From Daphnia pulex (lineage: Eukaryota; Arthropoda; Branchiopoda; Diplostraca; Daphniidae): a stretch of DNA of 64,000 nucleotides. Below the pieces are notes generated by a model that made no database searches, was not told where the DNA came from, and worked only from the letters and a program-made list of their open reading frames with translations. The position numbers and the translations under genes were made by a program. Shown one piece after another: positions 34,993-47,086 of this stretch. Each line of letters opens with the position of its first letter. Position 1 is the stretch's first letter. The stretch is taken from assembly GCF_021134715.1 (NCBI RefSeq), contig NC_060019.1, positions 10,678,001 through 10,742,000 on the forward strand, written 5' to 3'.

Positions 34993-35031
34993 ACTGTTTA
35001 TCTTACAAACGCAACAAGCTTACCTTATATA
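34993..35031 (-). promoter_or_regulatory. Putative TATA box and initiator of the Ala-rich gene
   Basis: Minus-strand TATATAAGG occupies 35031-35023, and a CAGTC initiator-like site follows at 34996-34992, with +1 near 34995, about 36 bases from the TATA start. The leader to the ATG at 34918 would be about 77 nt. The spacing is slightly long, so the exact start site is uncertain. Confidence 0.45.
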
Positions 35032-36236
35032 GGAACAATTTTCAAGGGATTGATTCTTGGTCTTTAAAGCGCAACGTGTTAGATAATTGCCATTTGTGAA
35101 ACGGAAAAGTTTACGGAAATAATACGTACGTGCAATAATGTAGGAAATCCTGCATAGTCATAGAGGGAAGGAGTATAATGGCATAACAAATGCTACCATT
35201 TACTTTCCATTTCAGTTTTGTCTCTCTGGACTCTCTATGTCAAGTTCCTCGGTTTAAGTAGAAAACGAAAATATAGGCCACACCGAAACAGACACGAAGA
35301 TAATGAAATGGTCCCGTCTCCCGTCGGCTTATTATTCTTTGCGGTAAATAGGGTATTTGTTAAATACTTAAATTCTTTTAAAAAGAGGACACAAATACAG
35401 CTTAAATTATATTATTCATAGTTACATAAGACGCCGATTTTCGTATTCAGTGTTTCTTCAATTAGGAATTTCGTAGAATTTTTTTTATCGCATCTTAATT
35501 GAATCAAGCCATTCAGATGTCATGGATGTTAATAACATGAATAAAAATATTATTTTTCTTTTAGCTATCATTTTAAAAAGAACTTTTCTCTTTGCCTGTG
35601 ATGAAATAAAAGTAAACAGGAAACAAACACTAAAGGGTGGGACACTATTTAACTCTATAGACTTTTAGGCGGCATACATTTTCCGCTCTGATTCCTTCGA
35701 CAGTGAAAAAGAGGTTTATGTATCGAGGTAACAACTGAAATACTTCGAAATTGATAAAATTTAGAAGGTAAGCCAATGCGGAAATTTCTCCAATAAAGGG
35801 CAAGCGTTGACGATCACTAAAGTAAAAAGTGAAACTGATTAACTGACCTTGTTGCCTGACATTTGTTGCTTGGGAGTTAGGACTTGGCTTCCAGCTCCAG
35901 GGAGGATTCTGTTACAGAGAAAGGTGTTACAAAAACATGAAAAAGAAGGAGAACGGTTATAATATTAAAACTTTATCAAATAATACAACATCTAAATAAT
36001 TTAAGCAACATTTTCGTAAAAAGAGAAAGTACCAATCAAAGTTTATGTTGCCGCCGAAAAAAGTAAAAACAGGCAGACAACCTCTTGGAAGCCATCTAGC
36101 GGAGAAGAAAAAAACAGCTGCTGACGTATCTGTTTTGACGGATCCGGATAAGTACACGATCTGACCGACATCCAAAATCCAAATATATAATATAACATAA
36201 AACAATATAACACGAGAATATTGAACAAGAAAAACC
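35032..36236. other. Intergenic, divergent promoter region
   Basis: Lies between the divergently transcribed Ala-rich gene and SCFD1. AT-rich, with no coding frame that I can support. Confidence 0.5.
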
Positions 36237-38912
36237 ATGGGCTCTTCAATACGAGAGAGACAGATAAGTACGTCTGTTAATTGTTTTCTTTAAAGACTCA
36301 GTTTTTCATGCTATACTTTCTGTTCTTACAGATCTGTTGAAGCAAATGATAAATTTCAACCAACCTATAACTAAATCAACTATCATGGAACCATCATGGA
36401 AAATTTTGGTGTACGACAAGTATGGACAGGATATCATATCCCCCATTCTATCAGTCAAGGAATTGCAAGAACTAGGTGTGACTCTCCACGTCCAACTACA
36501 CTCACCTAGAGACCCTGTTCCAGATGTGCCTGCTATTTACTTTTGCCTGCCCACTGAAGAGAACCTAGGACGAATAAGCCAAGATTTACAAAACCAGCTA
36601 TATGAATCATATTACTTCAATTTTATCTCATCCATATCCCGGCAAAGATTGGAGGACTTGGCATCTGCTGCAATCAATGCTCAGAGTGTGGCCCAGATCT
36701 TAAAAGTTTGTGATCAATACCTGAATTTCATTTCTCTGGAAGATGATTTGTTTATCCTCAGAAATCAGAACAGTGACATGATATCCTACTACTGTGAGTA
36801 CTACTCTTGCCCCCATTGCCACATTGTTTCCTTAAAACAAATCAAATTATAAATTTATCTTATTAATTTCAGCTATGAACAGGGGTGAAATAACAGATAC
36901 AGAGATGAACAACATTTTAGATGGAATTGTGGATAGTTTATTCTCTTTATTTGCCACATTGGGTAAAAGTTGTTCTATTTTTCATTTATATGTGCATCAT
37001 GTGCAAATTATTCAATGATGCAGGCACTGTTCCGGTGATTCGAAGTCCTAAAGGAAATGCAGCTGAAATGGTAGCTGAAAAACTAGACAAGAAATTAAGG
37101 GAGAGTTTGCGAGATACGAGAAGTGGTCTTTTTACTTCTGATCTAACCCAAAGTTTTGGGTATGTCTGTTTCATAGCCAAATAACCCGCCGCGCGAATTG
37201 CAGTTACAATATATTTTTTAAAATTTTTAGATTTCAGAGGCCTTTGTTGGTTCTCCTCGACCGTAACTTGGACATGGCTACACCTCTCCACCACACTTGG
37301 ACTTACCAAGCCCTTGTACACGATGTTTTGGATTACACTTTAAATCGTGTGGTCGTCCAGGAACCAGAAAGTGATGCCAATCACCATCCGGATAGCCATC
37401 GGCACACCCCTTCTCACAAAGCCAAAATAAAGACTTGTGATTTGAACCCATCCGACAAATTTTGGATATCTTATAGAGGCAGTCCTTTCCCAACAGTAGC
37501 AGAATCCATCCAAGAAGAACTGGAAGATTACAAAGCATCGGAGAGTGAAGTGAAACGATTAAAAGAATCAATGGTACTGTTTCGATGAATAGAAATTTGT
37601 GGCCATTAATTTACCTTATTACGTTTTGTTTTTCAAAGGGATTAGATCCAGACGGAGAAGCCGCTATGAGTTTGATTTCCAACACAACAGCCAAGCTGAC
37701 TTCAGCAGTTAGCTCTCTACCCCAGCTTCTGGAGAGGAAGCGGCTTTTAGACATGCATACAACCATAGCAACAGGTAAAATTATGTATTTTTTTAAAGGC
37801 TTCCTATGAACCACCCATAAATTGACACAAGACTAAACTTACTAACTTTCAATCTTTTAGCCATCTTGGAGCAAATCAAGCAGCGAAAATTGGACGTTTT
37901 ACTAGAGGTGGAGGAGAAGGTTATGAGCAAAAACGCCTTAGATCGATCTGTCTTAGACATCATTAGTGATTCGGAGTGCGGAACTCCAGACGACAAACTC
38001 AGACTCTTTCTGGTCTATTTTATTTGTTCACCTAACATGACTGAGGTAGGGAATAAGCCTCTTTTACAATGATATTTACTTGTTATATTTATCGATTTTG
38101 TTTAGTCCGAAACTGATCAGTACGCCGCTGCACTAAAAGCTGCTGGCTGCAATTTAGCAGCTTTGCGCTATTTGAAGCGTTGGAAGTGAGTAATTTCAAT
38201 CGTGGATTGTTTGACATGTTTCTAAAATTCACTATTTTCAATTAAGGTCGTGCAGCAAGATTGCGACTGGCTCTAGCCAGTACTCGGGAGGTGGAACTAG
38301 AACAGTGAACATGTTTACGAAACTTATGTCCCAAGGCTCGAATTTTGTCATGGAAGGCGTGAAGAACTTGGTTGTAAAGAAACATGTAAGCATTTTCTGG
38401 TTGAATTACTTTCAAATCAGAATTCATTTGATGAAAATATTTTTCAACAGAATTTACCAGTTACACGGATTGTTGATCACTTGATGGAACTGAAACCCTC
38501 TCCAGAAACCGACGATTACCGTTATTTTGATCCAAAGCTTTTGAAACCTAGTGAGGGCGGTAGTACTGCTCCTCTTAAGAGTCGTGCCCAATTCCAAGAT
38601 GCTATTGTATTCATGGTGGGTGGAGGGACATATGCCGAGTATCAAAATCTGGTCGACTATGCTAAAGTATTGAATCTTTTCTCTCTTTCTTTTTAAAATT
38701 TGAAGTTATTTAATTACTTTTTACTTTTCCAGTCGAAAACAGTGGGAGGTAACGCAAAGAAAATTGTCTATGGTTGTTCCACTTTAAATAACGGAAATCA
38801 ATTCTTGAAACAGGTACTGAAAAAACTCTTAAAGAAAAACTCGTAATCCAAATATTATTATACTTTTTCTTTAACTTTTTAGTTGGCATTGTTGGGTGAA
38901 GATATCCAGTAA
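36237..38912 (+). CDS. SCFD1: Sec1 family domain-containing protein 1 (Sly1)
   Basis: Twelve exons: 36237-36267, 36332-36793, 36873-36962, 37024-37159, 37231-37573, 37639-37774, 37861-38045, 38106-38185, 38247-38385, 38451-38666, 38733-38813 and 38883-38912. They join in frame into 642 residues, the usual size. Sly1 is the Sec1/Munc18 protein that binds syntaxin-5 and syntaxin-18 SNAREs for ER-Golgi traffic, in the cytosol on ER and Golgi membranes. Family blocks include SSIRERQ at the N-terminus, YGQDIISPILSVKELQELGV, LYESYYFNFIS, NRGEITDTEMNNILDGIVDS, RPLLVLLDRNLDMATPLHHT, TYQALVHDVLDY, SNTTAKLTSAVSSLPQLLE, MEGVKNLVVKKHNLPVTRI and ETDDYRYFDPKLL. The start ATG has a strong context (AAAACCATGG). 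Exon 12 carries only nine codons before the stop. It converges with WDR36, whose stop is 126 bp away. Confidence 0.97.
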
Positions 38913-38969
38913 AAAAAAGTGTAAGTCGAAGGAAATTATTCCTCGCCCTTGTTTGTTAAATGAAAATCC

Positions 38970-38975
38970 AATAAA
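38970..38975 (+). promoter_or_regulatory. AATAAA polyadenylation signal of SCFD1
   Basis: Canonical hexamer 57 bases after the SCFD1 stop codon and before the convergent WDR36 stop at 39039. Confidence 0.7.
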
Positions 38976-39038
38976 AAAGCAATTTAAGAATGCGATGGTC
39001 AAAGTGCGCATCAATGTTTTCTTTCAAGTGTTCAGTTT

Positions 39039-42000
39039 TTAGATAACAGCGTTCATAAAGAAGGACACCAAACAAAGGGTGCTCTCAAAATTCGTCTGAA
39101 GCGTTGACCAGCTATCTTTCAATACACCCGACACTTTCTCTGCTCGAGCACACAATTCATGTTCCTCGCTTAAGGAACTCCCATGAACCTTTAAAAAGAG
39201 CCCTAGATAAGCTTGGACTATTTCATAGTTACGCTTAGACTCCAGGACGAGGGTGATAGATGTTAAGAACTGTGACAGTAGGTGGGTGGACCCTCCCAAA
39301 TGAGGACTCAGTGAGCGGATTTCGGTGTCGATAGCTGACGGTCCCATTCCTTTGAGTTCTTCTATAACAGCCCAGTCTGAATAAAAAAATAAAAATAAAA
39401 TAAAATGTTGAGACAACGTTTTTTAGTAGTATCGTATATTTCACTAGACTTACATTCTTCTGGTTTCTCGGCACTGTTTAATTTCTCAGCCCACGGGGTT
39501 AACGGCATCGCAAAAGGTGAGCTGAATGTGTTCAAAATACGCGAACCCGAGTCTTTCTGACCATCTGCGGATGGAAGGCTGTTTGTGTTGGTTAAGAAAA
39601 AAGGGGCAAGTTTCTGCAACTTCGGTGCTTCTTTAGGCCTGTTTCGTCTCTGTTAACAAATTAAAATATATACAGACAATAATTATAAAGCGTAGAAGAG
39701 TTAAATTCAAGTAACTTACTTTGATAGCGTCAAGGCTAAGAAGGTTCTTCCATCTGGAATCAGGAAGTAGAGAAAGAGTAACAAGAGCATCAGCAATTTG
39801 TTCCGGCGAGGAGAACTCTTCCTCGTCCTCAATTTGCTCGCTGTCTTCAATTTCAGATTCACTGCTCTTGACAGCGGATCCTGGTAGGGGAGCCGTTTTC
39901 GGTTCAAAATCTTTTTCCAGTGCCCGCAATGAAACTTGCGTGTAGAGTGACTGATTGTTCCACAGATAAATGCCAAGATCATCAACATGCGCTGTGGCTA
40001 AAAAACTGCCACTCGCGCTGAAAGTCAGAGAAACACAAGATTTGGGCAGAAGAAAATAATCTATGCACCTATAGGAAAAAGATAAGAAAGAAACTAAGAA
40101 TTTTGTTTGAATGATTAACTAAACTATTCCAGAATCGGCTTTTGGACACTTACGTTCCAGTAGGCAAGTCCCACGTTCGAATACTGCAATCCTGTGCGGA
40201 TGATACCAACCACCTAGCATCCGGACTAAAGGCCAAGTCCGTCAATCGTCCATCATGTCCAGTAAGTCGTCGAACAATATTTCCGGTCTCGACTTCCACA
40301 ATGATGATCGTAAAGTCTTCCATCGCGATAGCCAAAAGCCCACTAAACACAAACATTCATTTAGAAAAGTTCTAGCATAAATTTCATGAACCGTCTTACC
40401 TGTGTCGATTAATTTGAATAAAACTAGGTGCAGCATTTAGATTTGTTTCCCTTACAATTTCTACAGACTTGAAGTTCCATGTAGTTAACTGGCCATTTGT
40501 GAAGGCTCCCAAAACTACCTGCACAAATTCAAAAATAACTTGTGGTTATTAATAGTGCATAACAACGTTTCACATTCCAACCTTACCTGATTTAAACCAT
40601 CCGAGACAACCCCTCGAACGGCGTTACGAGTAAACGGCAATTTAGACGACTCTTCAGTATCTAAGCGAAGATATGTGGCACGATGAATTCCTGATTGCAT
40701 ATTGTAACGATCAATATGGCCTGAGTCATAACCAACAATGGCAAAATTTCCGCAAGCCGTAATGGTAACACACTATATGGTGATTACAGAAATAAGATTA
40801 AAGACATAGAAATAGGTTAAATAAAGTATTCAACTAACAGTCGCAGATGTCTTTTTTAAAGCCATGTCCTCTGCAAAGCGTTTGTGTGTCAGCTTATGCT
40901 CGCCCATTGTTTGTCGATGGAATGACCATGTCGTCACCTCTGACTGATGACGATGGACAGCTGCAATAGAATCCCACTCCTTGTCTCGAACCGAATCTTG
41001 TAATAAAAGATTAATTAAGCAACAGCCCGGGTTAAGTATTAAAATTTAAAAATATTAGGTTTCGATCATACCAGATGCAAAGTTGGTAATTGGTGGCATT
41101 TTTGGGCCAGCCTTTTCTAGTCCAACCCGTCTGGCTTTCTTTTGATTGTAGTGTGCAGTGCCTAAATTTCGGTGAAGAAGATCAGCAACGGTTGAGAACG
41201 TTCGCAGCGAAGAATCTAATCCGGTTGACAGAATCCATTCGCCAAGTAAATCGTGAAAGCGCAACCGGATTGGTGGAGCTTTATGACCTCCACGATCACG
41301 GAGCAATCGTACTCCTCCGTCTGATTGATCAAAAATCCACATCTATCAGAAAATATTTAAAATAGAATTAGGTTTTTCAAAGATTTTAATAACTAAACAG
41401 AGATCATTATTACCTTCAACGAATTATCAGGAGAAGACGTAATGATGATTGGTTCTGAGGCCAAAGATTTCAAACCGGTCACTGCTCCCCGATGAGCATG
41501 ACGATGCTGTTGAACGAGGGTCTGTTGTTCTAGATCCCAAATTGCCAGATGACCTTGGCTACTTCCAGTGATCATAATAGGAGCACCATCAGTTCTGAAT
41601 GTTAGAGCTGTGATTGGTCCCCAATCTTGTTTGAACTTTATCAAAGTCTCGTCAAATTTCAAGTTGTGCAAACACATTTCTCCTGAAGCCAGTCCTACAG
41701 CCACAACATCAACAGCAGGGGCTTGTTCGAGGATAGTGATTTGACTCTTCCACCCATTGAATGCAAAAACCATCTTGCCAGTCTTCAGGTTCCATAATTG
41801 CATAGTACCTTGCATACTTCCAAACAAAATTTTGTTTAGGTATGTCACAGGATGCACCATAGCAGAAATGGAAAAAGTATCAGGATTGAAGTCTAGCTCA
41901 AAGCTGACTTCAGCTGCATTGATATCCCAAACTTTAAGGTTGTTTGTCTCATCAACAGCAAGAAGATGCTGACCGAATGGCAGCATCAAGTGAATGGGTT

Positions 42001-42389
42001 TTTCATGTCCCTTAAACTCTTTGGAAAGTTCGGTACTTCTTCTCCATACTTTGATAATGTGACCACTGGCTGTGAAAACCCGATAGGTATCAGCTGCAAG
42101 ACATGTGATGTCATCTTCATGTGCTCTTCCAATACTTAGGAGATTCAGTTTGGTGGACTGAATTTTAAACAGATTATTAATAAACGAAAATTAAATAAAA
42201 ATAATGAAGACTTACTCCGTAAGTGTGGAAAGAGTTACCAATGACTGTAACAATGAGTGTTTCCTTCCTCTTTGGAATATATCTTGTAACCAACGGAATG
42301 TGGTTACTGACAAGTCCCAGCGCACGATGTCCGGTAAATATACGACTCGCATCTAAACAACTTTCGTGATTTTCTGCTTTATCCGTCAT
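39039..42389 (-). CDS. WDR36: U3 snoRNP / SSU processome protein WDR36 (Utp21)
   Basis: Ten exons on the minus strand: 42389-42216, 42157-41414, 41342-41072, 40996-40839, 40772-40587, 40518-40400, 40342-40154, 40068-39720, 39649-39454 and 39376-39039. They give 907 residues. Utp21 is a nucleolar member of the UTP-B complex of the small-subunit processome and acts in 18S rRNA maturation. Tandem WD40 propellers span about residues 20-640, with repeats such as TGHDGRLTDLAFSPDARWLV and SSAQDCSIRTWDLPTGT. Family-specific blocks are HPVTYLNKILFGSMQGTMQL, QAPAVDVVAVGLASGEM, QDWGPITALTFRTDGAP and YNMQSGIHRA. An acidic linker leads to the C-terminal Utp21 domain (ALVTLSLLPDSRWKNLLSLD; EIRSLSPHLGG). 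The start ATG is at 42389; the upstream in-frame TTG is not used. Identification is secure. Confidence 0.96.
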
Positions 42390-42600
42390 TTCATCGGAAA
42401 TACAGTGTCTCAATTATTAATTTTTTCAGCAAGACAGTAACACTTGACAGCGAAGAGATGGAACTTTTAACTTGTTGGGGCAGTTGGGCCGTTGGGGCAC
42501 GTGTAATAGCAGACGATATATTTACGAAGTTGCCATATTCCAAAATCGATTATTCGACTTGCAGTGCACCAACTCTACTTGAACAGTTGAACTTGTTGTC

Positions 42601-42607
42601 ACAGAAC
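42601..42607 (+). repeat. 7-bp target-site duplication, outer transposon (left)
   Basis: ACAGAAC, repeated at 43525-43531 immediately after the right inverted terminus of the outer element. Confidence 0.8.
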
Positions 42608-42642
42608 CATAGATAAAGACCACTGGTTGATGCTGTGCTATC

Positions 42643-42649
42643 CTTTTAG
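42643..42649 (+). repeat. 7-bp target-site duplication, inner transposon (left)
   Basis: CTTTTAG precedes the inner copy and recurs at 43105-43111 directly after it. The same site occurs at the equivalent position (42685-42691) inside the inner copy, showing the target was the element itself. Confidence 0.85.
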
Positions 42650-43104
42650 CATAGACAAAGACCACTGGTTGATGCTGTGCTATCCTTTTAGCCCTATCCC
42701 TACTGACCCCGAGCTCCCGTATCGATTGTAGTGCCTCTAGCGGACAAAGTACTGTACTGCACCGAGGCTACGAAGGGTTTTGCAGACGAAGATTGTTTTC
42801 CTTCTGTCTTGGTAAAATTCTTTGCTGGCGTTTAATAGTTTTAGGTAATTTTGCCTTAAAAATTTTTATTAAGAAGTCAAATTGTATTTAATTTTGACAT
42901 TTGCTAATTACAAAAGCAGAGAAATCAATTGAATCATTGCAATTGAATAGAAGTAAGCAGAGTGTAGAGATGAAAACGTACACTAGAGGGCAGGACAAGT
43001 AATACGGGGTTGGAGAAATCGGAGGAAGGGTAGCAAGAATTCTGGCGACAGTTGGCCATGTTAATTTTCTTATGAAGAGCTTCAACCAGTGGTCTTTGTC
43101 TATG
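42650..43104. mobile_element. 455-bp non-autonomous DNA transposon, inner copy
   Basis: Intact copy with perfect 23-bp inverted termini (CATAGACAAAGACCACTGGT and on), extending to 27 bp with one mismatch. It is flanked by the 7-bp duplication CTTTTAG at 42643-42649 and 43105-43111. It sits inside an older copy of the same family. By eye the two copies differ at roughly a tenth of positions with no net length change. The 65-codon frame present in both copies (42888-43085 and 43308-43505, minus strand) begins without ATG in the terminal repeat and is probably not a gene. Confidence 0.92.
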
Positions 43105-44003
43105 CTTTTAGCCCTATCCCTACTGACCCCGAGTTCTTGGAGTGCTTGTAGTGCCTCTAGCGGATAAAGTACTGTACTGCACCGAGGCTACGAAGGGTTT
43201 TGCAGACGAAGATTGTTTTCCTTCTGTTTTGGTAAAATTCTTTGCCGGCGTTTAAAAGTCCTAGGTAATTTTTTCATAAACATTTTTATTAAGAATTCAT
43301 ATTGTATTTAATTTTGACGTTTGCCAATTGAAAAAGCAGAGAAATCAATTAAATCATGGCAATTGAATATAATTAAACAGAGTGTAGAGATGAAAACGTA
43401 CACTAGAGGGCAGGACAAGTAGTCCAAGATTGGAGAAATCGGAGGAAGGGTAGCAAGAATATTGGCGACAGTTGGCCATGTTAATTCTCTTATGGAGAGC
43501 TTCAACCAGTGGTCTTTATCTGTGACAGAACTCGGAAGCGGGTATCAGGTATCAGGTGTCAGCTACGAGATTGATAGATTCTTTACAAAAAATGATTTGC
43601 TTACAGCAAATGAATGAAGGAGTGTCAACAGCAGTAATGAATCCCATTAACTTCATTTCTAATAAATTTCTAAAAGCCCATTTATTACAATTCTTGAACA
43701 ATAATAGGGGAAGGTTTGGCTCATGTAATTTAATAAGAGCTGAGTAGTGTATTTTGTATTGTGCCATTCAAGTTAAACAAGCCAAAAAAGACAACATTTT
43801 TAAAAACCCGCGAATAGCAATTTTTCAGCTTCTCATCCAAACAGTGAATTTCTTAAGGAAACAATTTGCGAATCACTACGATGCTTGATACTTTTCTTCG
43901 CTTTCCGTCAGAAGAAACGTTTCACATCTTTAAGCGATGTATCAGCGTGTCGTGTTAATTTAGGGTATACAGTATTAAGCTTTGGGGACTTTGTTTCATT
44001 AAT

Positions 44004-46657
44004 TTAAAAATGCTCGAGAGGGGATTTCCAGAACTTGGTCTGCAGAGATAATCGCTTATCGTTGGATGGCTGCAGTTGGGCAGTGGCTTTGGCCGAATCC
44101 GGGAAGCGATAATGGTATCGTTCGGGCCTTAGGTACTTCACTGTCACCAAATTGCCATCAAACCACCAGCCGTGGAGCGAGTGGTATACCTTGCCGGCAT
44201 CATCAGCAGTTGCACACTTGATGTAAACACAACCTTCTCGCGAACCCCGATCAACAGCCATATGCACAGTTTTCCCCTTGTCTGCCTTCTCCAAAATTGC
44301 GTCCTGAATACGCACCGGCCACGAATCGCCAACCTCTCTAAGAAATCATACATAATAAAAGAATGTCAGCTGGTTTTCCTTCAGAATACAATAATCACGG
44401 CTCATCGTTGACAATTAGAACAAGTGTCTACAAATAACTTTAACTTGAGTAACAACAAATATTATAAACAAAAGAAATCTTACACTTCTGCGTCGAACAT
44501 ATTGCGCACTTTGAGGCACTGGGTTAACGGGTAGGGAGGTGGCGAATTTACTCCACTACTATCAGTGCTAAAGGCTTGGCCTTGCCACACTTTCGGTCGA
44601 GGAGTAACGCTATTCGCTGCACCAAGACTGTTGTTGGATGAGGCCTCATCAGTTTGATCTCCATGGGCTGGTGATTTGCCGGGCGAAAATGCGGTGCTGG
44701 GAGGAAGCCATCGCCATACGCGGAAGTCTTCACCTTCAATTTGTTGGATCTCTGGCCGGACTCGCGACTCATTGTCCTCAAGGAACTGAACTGCCTTGTT
44801 CCACAACTTGAGCTTTGATTTCCGCTCTTTTAGTGGAATGAGAACATCGCGGACATGTGTAACTGCTAGGTAAGCATCATGCGGTCGACGTTCTACCACC
44901 ATACTTGCTTGATGCCGAGCCAACAAATCTATTATCATTTCCACCATGGTGTATACTTCTTGCTCCTCCTTTTCACGCTGTCTGCAACTGGCCGTTACCA
45001 TTTGATGAACCAATAAAACTACGCCAAATCCTAAAAGGCATTTATATTAATTAAGTCTCTCAAGAAAAATGCGTCTTAACTTTAGAATATGAATAAGTTA
45101 ATACCAACCGATTATTATAATAAGCGATGCAATCAAAATGTTCCATAAATAGGTTTTTATCGAGCACCAAATAGGAAGTCGAACGCTTGGGATACTCCAC
45201 GACTCCCCGTCAACACTGACACCCCACTGAGGATTAGCAACTACGGCCTCTATAACTTTGTCGAGCACCGTCTGATTCATTTTCAGCTGTTCCAATAAAA
45301 ATGAAGAATCTACCGATACGACTTCTTCTCCACCACACAGATGTGAGATGGTCTCACGTTCAATTAAGTTTCTAACGTTTTGGATTGTTTGATCCATTGC
45401 CGATTCAGATGTTCCCTGAGGTGGTCCTGCTTCGTTATAAGAAGCCCTAATATAAACTGCGGCTAAGAGCAGAAAGAACAAGGCCGCAAGTAGTGGTAAA
45501 ACGACGACGATGAACTGCCACTGCCAAAGAATGTTCAGTTTTCCCTTTACGTTTGCATAAAATGCAGATTTTTTTATTGGAGTACTCTAAGAGAAAACAA
45601 AACTAATTATTAAAACTGATTTCAATGAAAAATCTTGAATAATATTTTTAAAAATACCGAAATTTGGTCAGATTTTTTTAACCAAGATGGGAACCAGCTC
45701 TTTTTAGGAGTCTTTTTTGCAGGTGCACTGTCATTCTCAGAGTCAGATCCTGTATCATATGGCTCTTGCTCCTCAACAAACCTAATGAAAAAGAAACATT
45801 AATAAGATAAACAATATTTGTCAATACAAAAAATATTACCTGTTAATAACAGGATTAGGTGGAGGAATGAATGTTCTTGAAAAGTCTGATTGTCTTGGTT
45901 TCAGAAGGGAATCATTAGACAGATAAGAGCTGTTACTTCCAAAAGTAAGAGAATGTTGCTGGGAGAAGCTTAGAGATGGTGTTATACTACGCCTTTCCTT
46001 AGATGAAATGAAACTTGAGTTGTCAGGATAATCTTTATCAGACTCTTGTGCAGAATCCTGTTCTTCATCCTGAAAACTTTGTAAAGGTACAGCAAAAGAC
46101 TTTGACTCTCTTTTTTGTTTGGCAACTGCATGGTTAAGTTTTTTAATGAGAATTGGCCTTGTAGAGTGTGTCACCGGAGGTGCAACAATTTTGTGCAATT
46201 TTAGCTGTCTAATAAGCTCTTCATCTGACATTGTTCCAGAAACATTGTTACTCGGAGTTTCACTTTTCCCATTGAGACTCTTCTTTTCAGCCTTTGGGCT
46301 GTTTTTCTTAAGAGCAGGTTTTCTAGTGTTTGGCTCAGTATCACACCCGTCAGATTCATCAGTTCTAGAGTCAAGCTGAGGGGGAGGAGCTGCTATGCTT
46401 GCTCTTTGTCTTGTTTTGGGTTTAGAAGAAACCATGTTACCACCTACTGATCTTCTTCGAGTAGATGAAGAACGACTTTCGATAGCAGCTTCCTCATGCT
46501 CATGGGAGGAGGTGCCATTGCCGGCTGTTTCCATTGCCGACTTCAGTTTTCTGATGACCAAATCCCGAGTCGTCTGTGTGATTGGTATGTCAGTCATTCC
46601 ATATTGAGCCAGCTTTCTTCGCAACTCTGAATCGCTCAAAACATTCAAATCAGCCAT
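44004..46657 (-). CDS. MAN1: Inner nuclear membrane protein MAN1 (LEMD3-type) with two LEM domains
   Basis: Five exons on the minus strand, 46657-45840, 45781-45658, 45586-45109, 45030-44484 and 44337-44004, encode 766 residues. MAN1 sits in the inner nuclear membrane, binds chromatin through BAF and restrains BMP/Smad signalling. A LEM domain at 1-42 reads VLSDSELRRKLAQYGMTDIP then TQTTRDLVIRKL. A second LEM-like unit at 142-180 reads TMSDEELIRQLKLHKIVAPP then THSTRPILIKKL. A Ser-rich basic linker follows. Membrane segments are at about 336-360 (FIVVVLPLLAALFFLLLAAV) and 459-484 (YLWNILIASLIIIIGFGVVL), with a luminal region between. The C-terminal part has the winged-helix MSC domain (PHDAYLAVTHVRDVLIPLKE) and the RRM/UHM fold (GCVYIKCATADDAGKVYHSL). 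The start ATG at 46657 precedes the first LEM directly. A single LEM is usual in MAN1, so the second is notable. Confidence 0.94.
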
Positions 46658-47086
46658 AATCGTACTTGCTTGTCGACCGGCAAGGACGGAAAAATATCTT
46701 TTACGGACACAACCGAAAAAATTACTAGACAGACTTGTTTCAAACGATAAACTGCTAAACAGAATCTGCTCACTGAGCACGACGCCAGTCCCTTGGGGGC
46801 TCAGCTGATGGATTTGAACGATACAAAAATTCAAAACTTGAGGGAAATAGGATTATTTGTGTTAATATTTTTTACATGATCTTCATTTTGAACTCTGTGT
46901 TAAATGATAAAATGCTTTTTTTTTTAATAATTCGAAATTGTTTTTCTCCTCTGATTCGCTCTGGATTCGCTCTGCAGACTGCGGCCACTGCGGCTCTGCC
47001 TGAGGAGCGGCGCACTGACACACCTGGCGGCCGTTGTTCGAAACACTACTTTTTAGGTTGTCTGCTAAGTGTTGAACATTAGAAAA

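Larger units (their letters stand above)
42608..43524. mobile_element. 455-bp non-autonomous DNA transposon, outer copy, interrupted
   Basis: Left terminus CATAGATAAAGACCACTGGT at 42608 and right terminus ACCAGTGGTCTTTATCTGTG ending at 43524 are inverted repeats of at least 23 bases with one mismatch. They are flanked by a 7-bp duplication, ACAGAAC. The element is split after its 42nd base by the inner copy. Removing the inner copy and its duplicated site leaves 42 + 413 = 455 bp, exactly the length of the inner copy. There is no transposase. Long terminal repeats, small size and no coding capacity make it a MITE-like cut-and-paste element. A 7-bp target duplication is less common than 8 bp; P-like or Dada-like transposases could fit, but this is unresolved. 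Confidence 0.88.

Noticed and set aside
42888..43505. 65-codon minus-strand frames present in both transposon copies
   Set aside because: They begin at TTG within the inverted terminal repeat, and similarity is explained by common descent of the element. No transposase motif.
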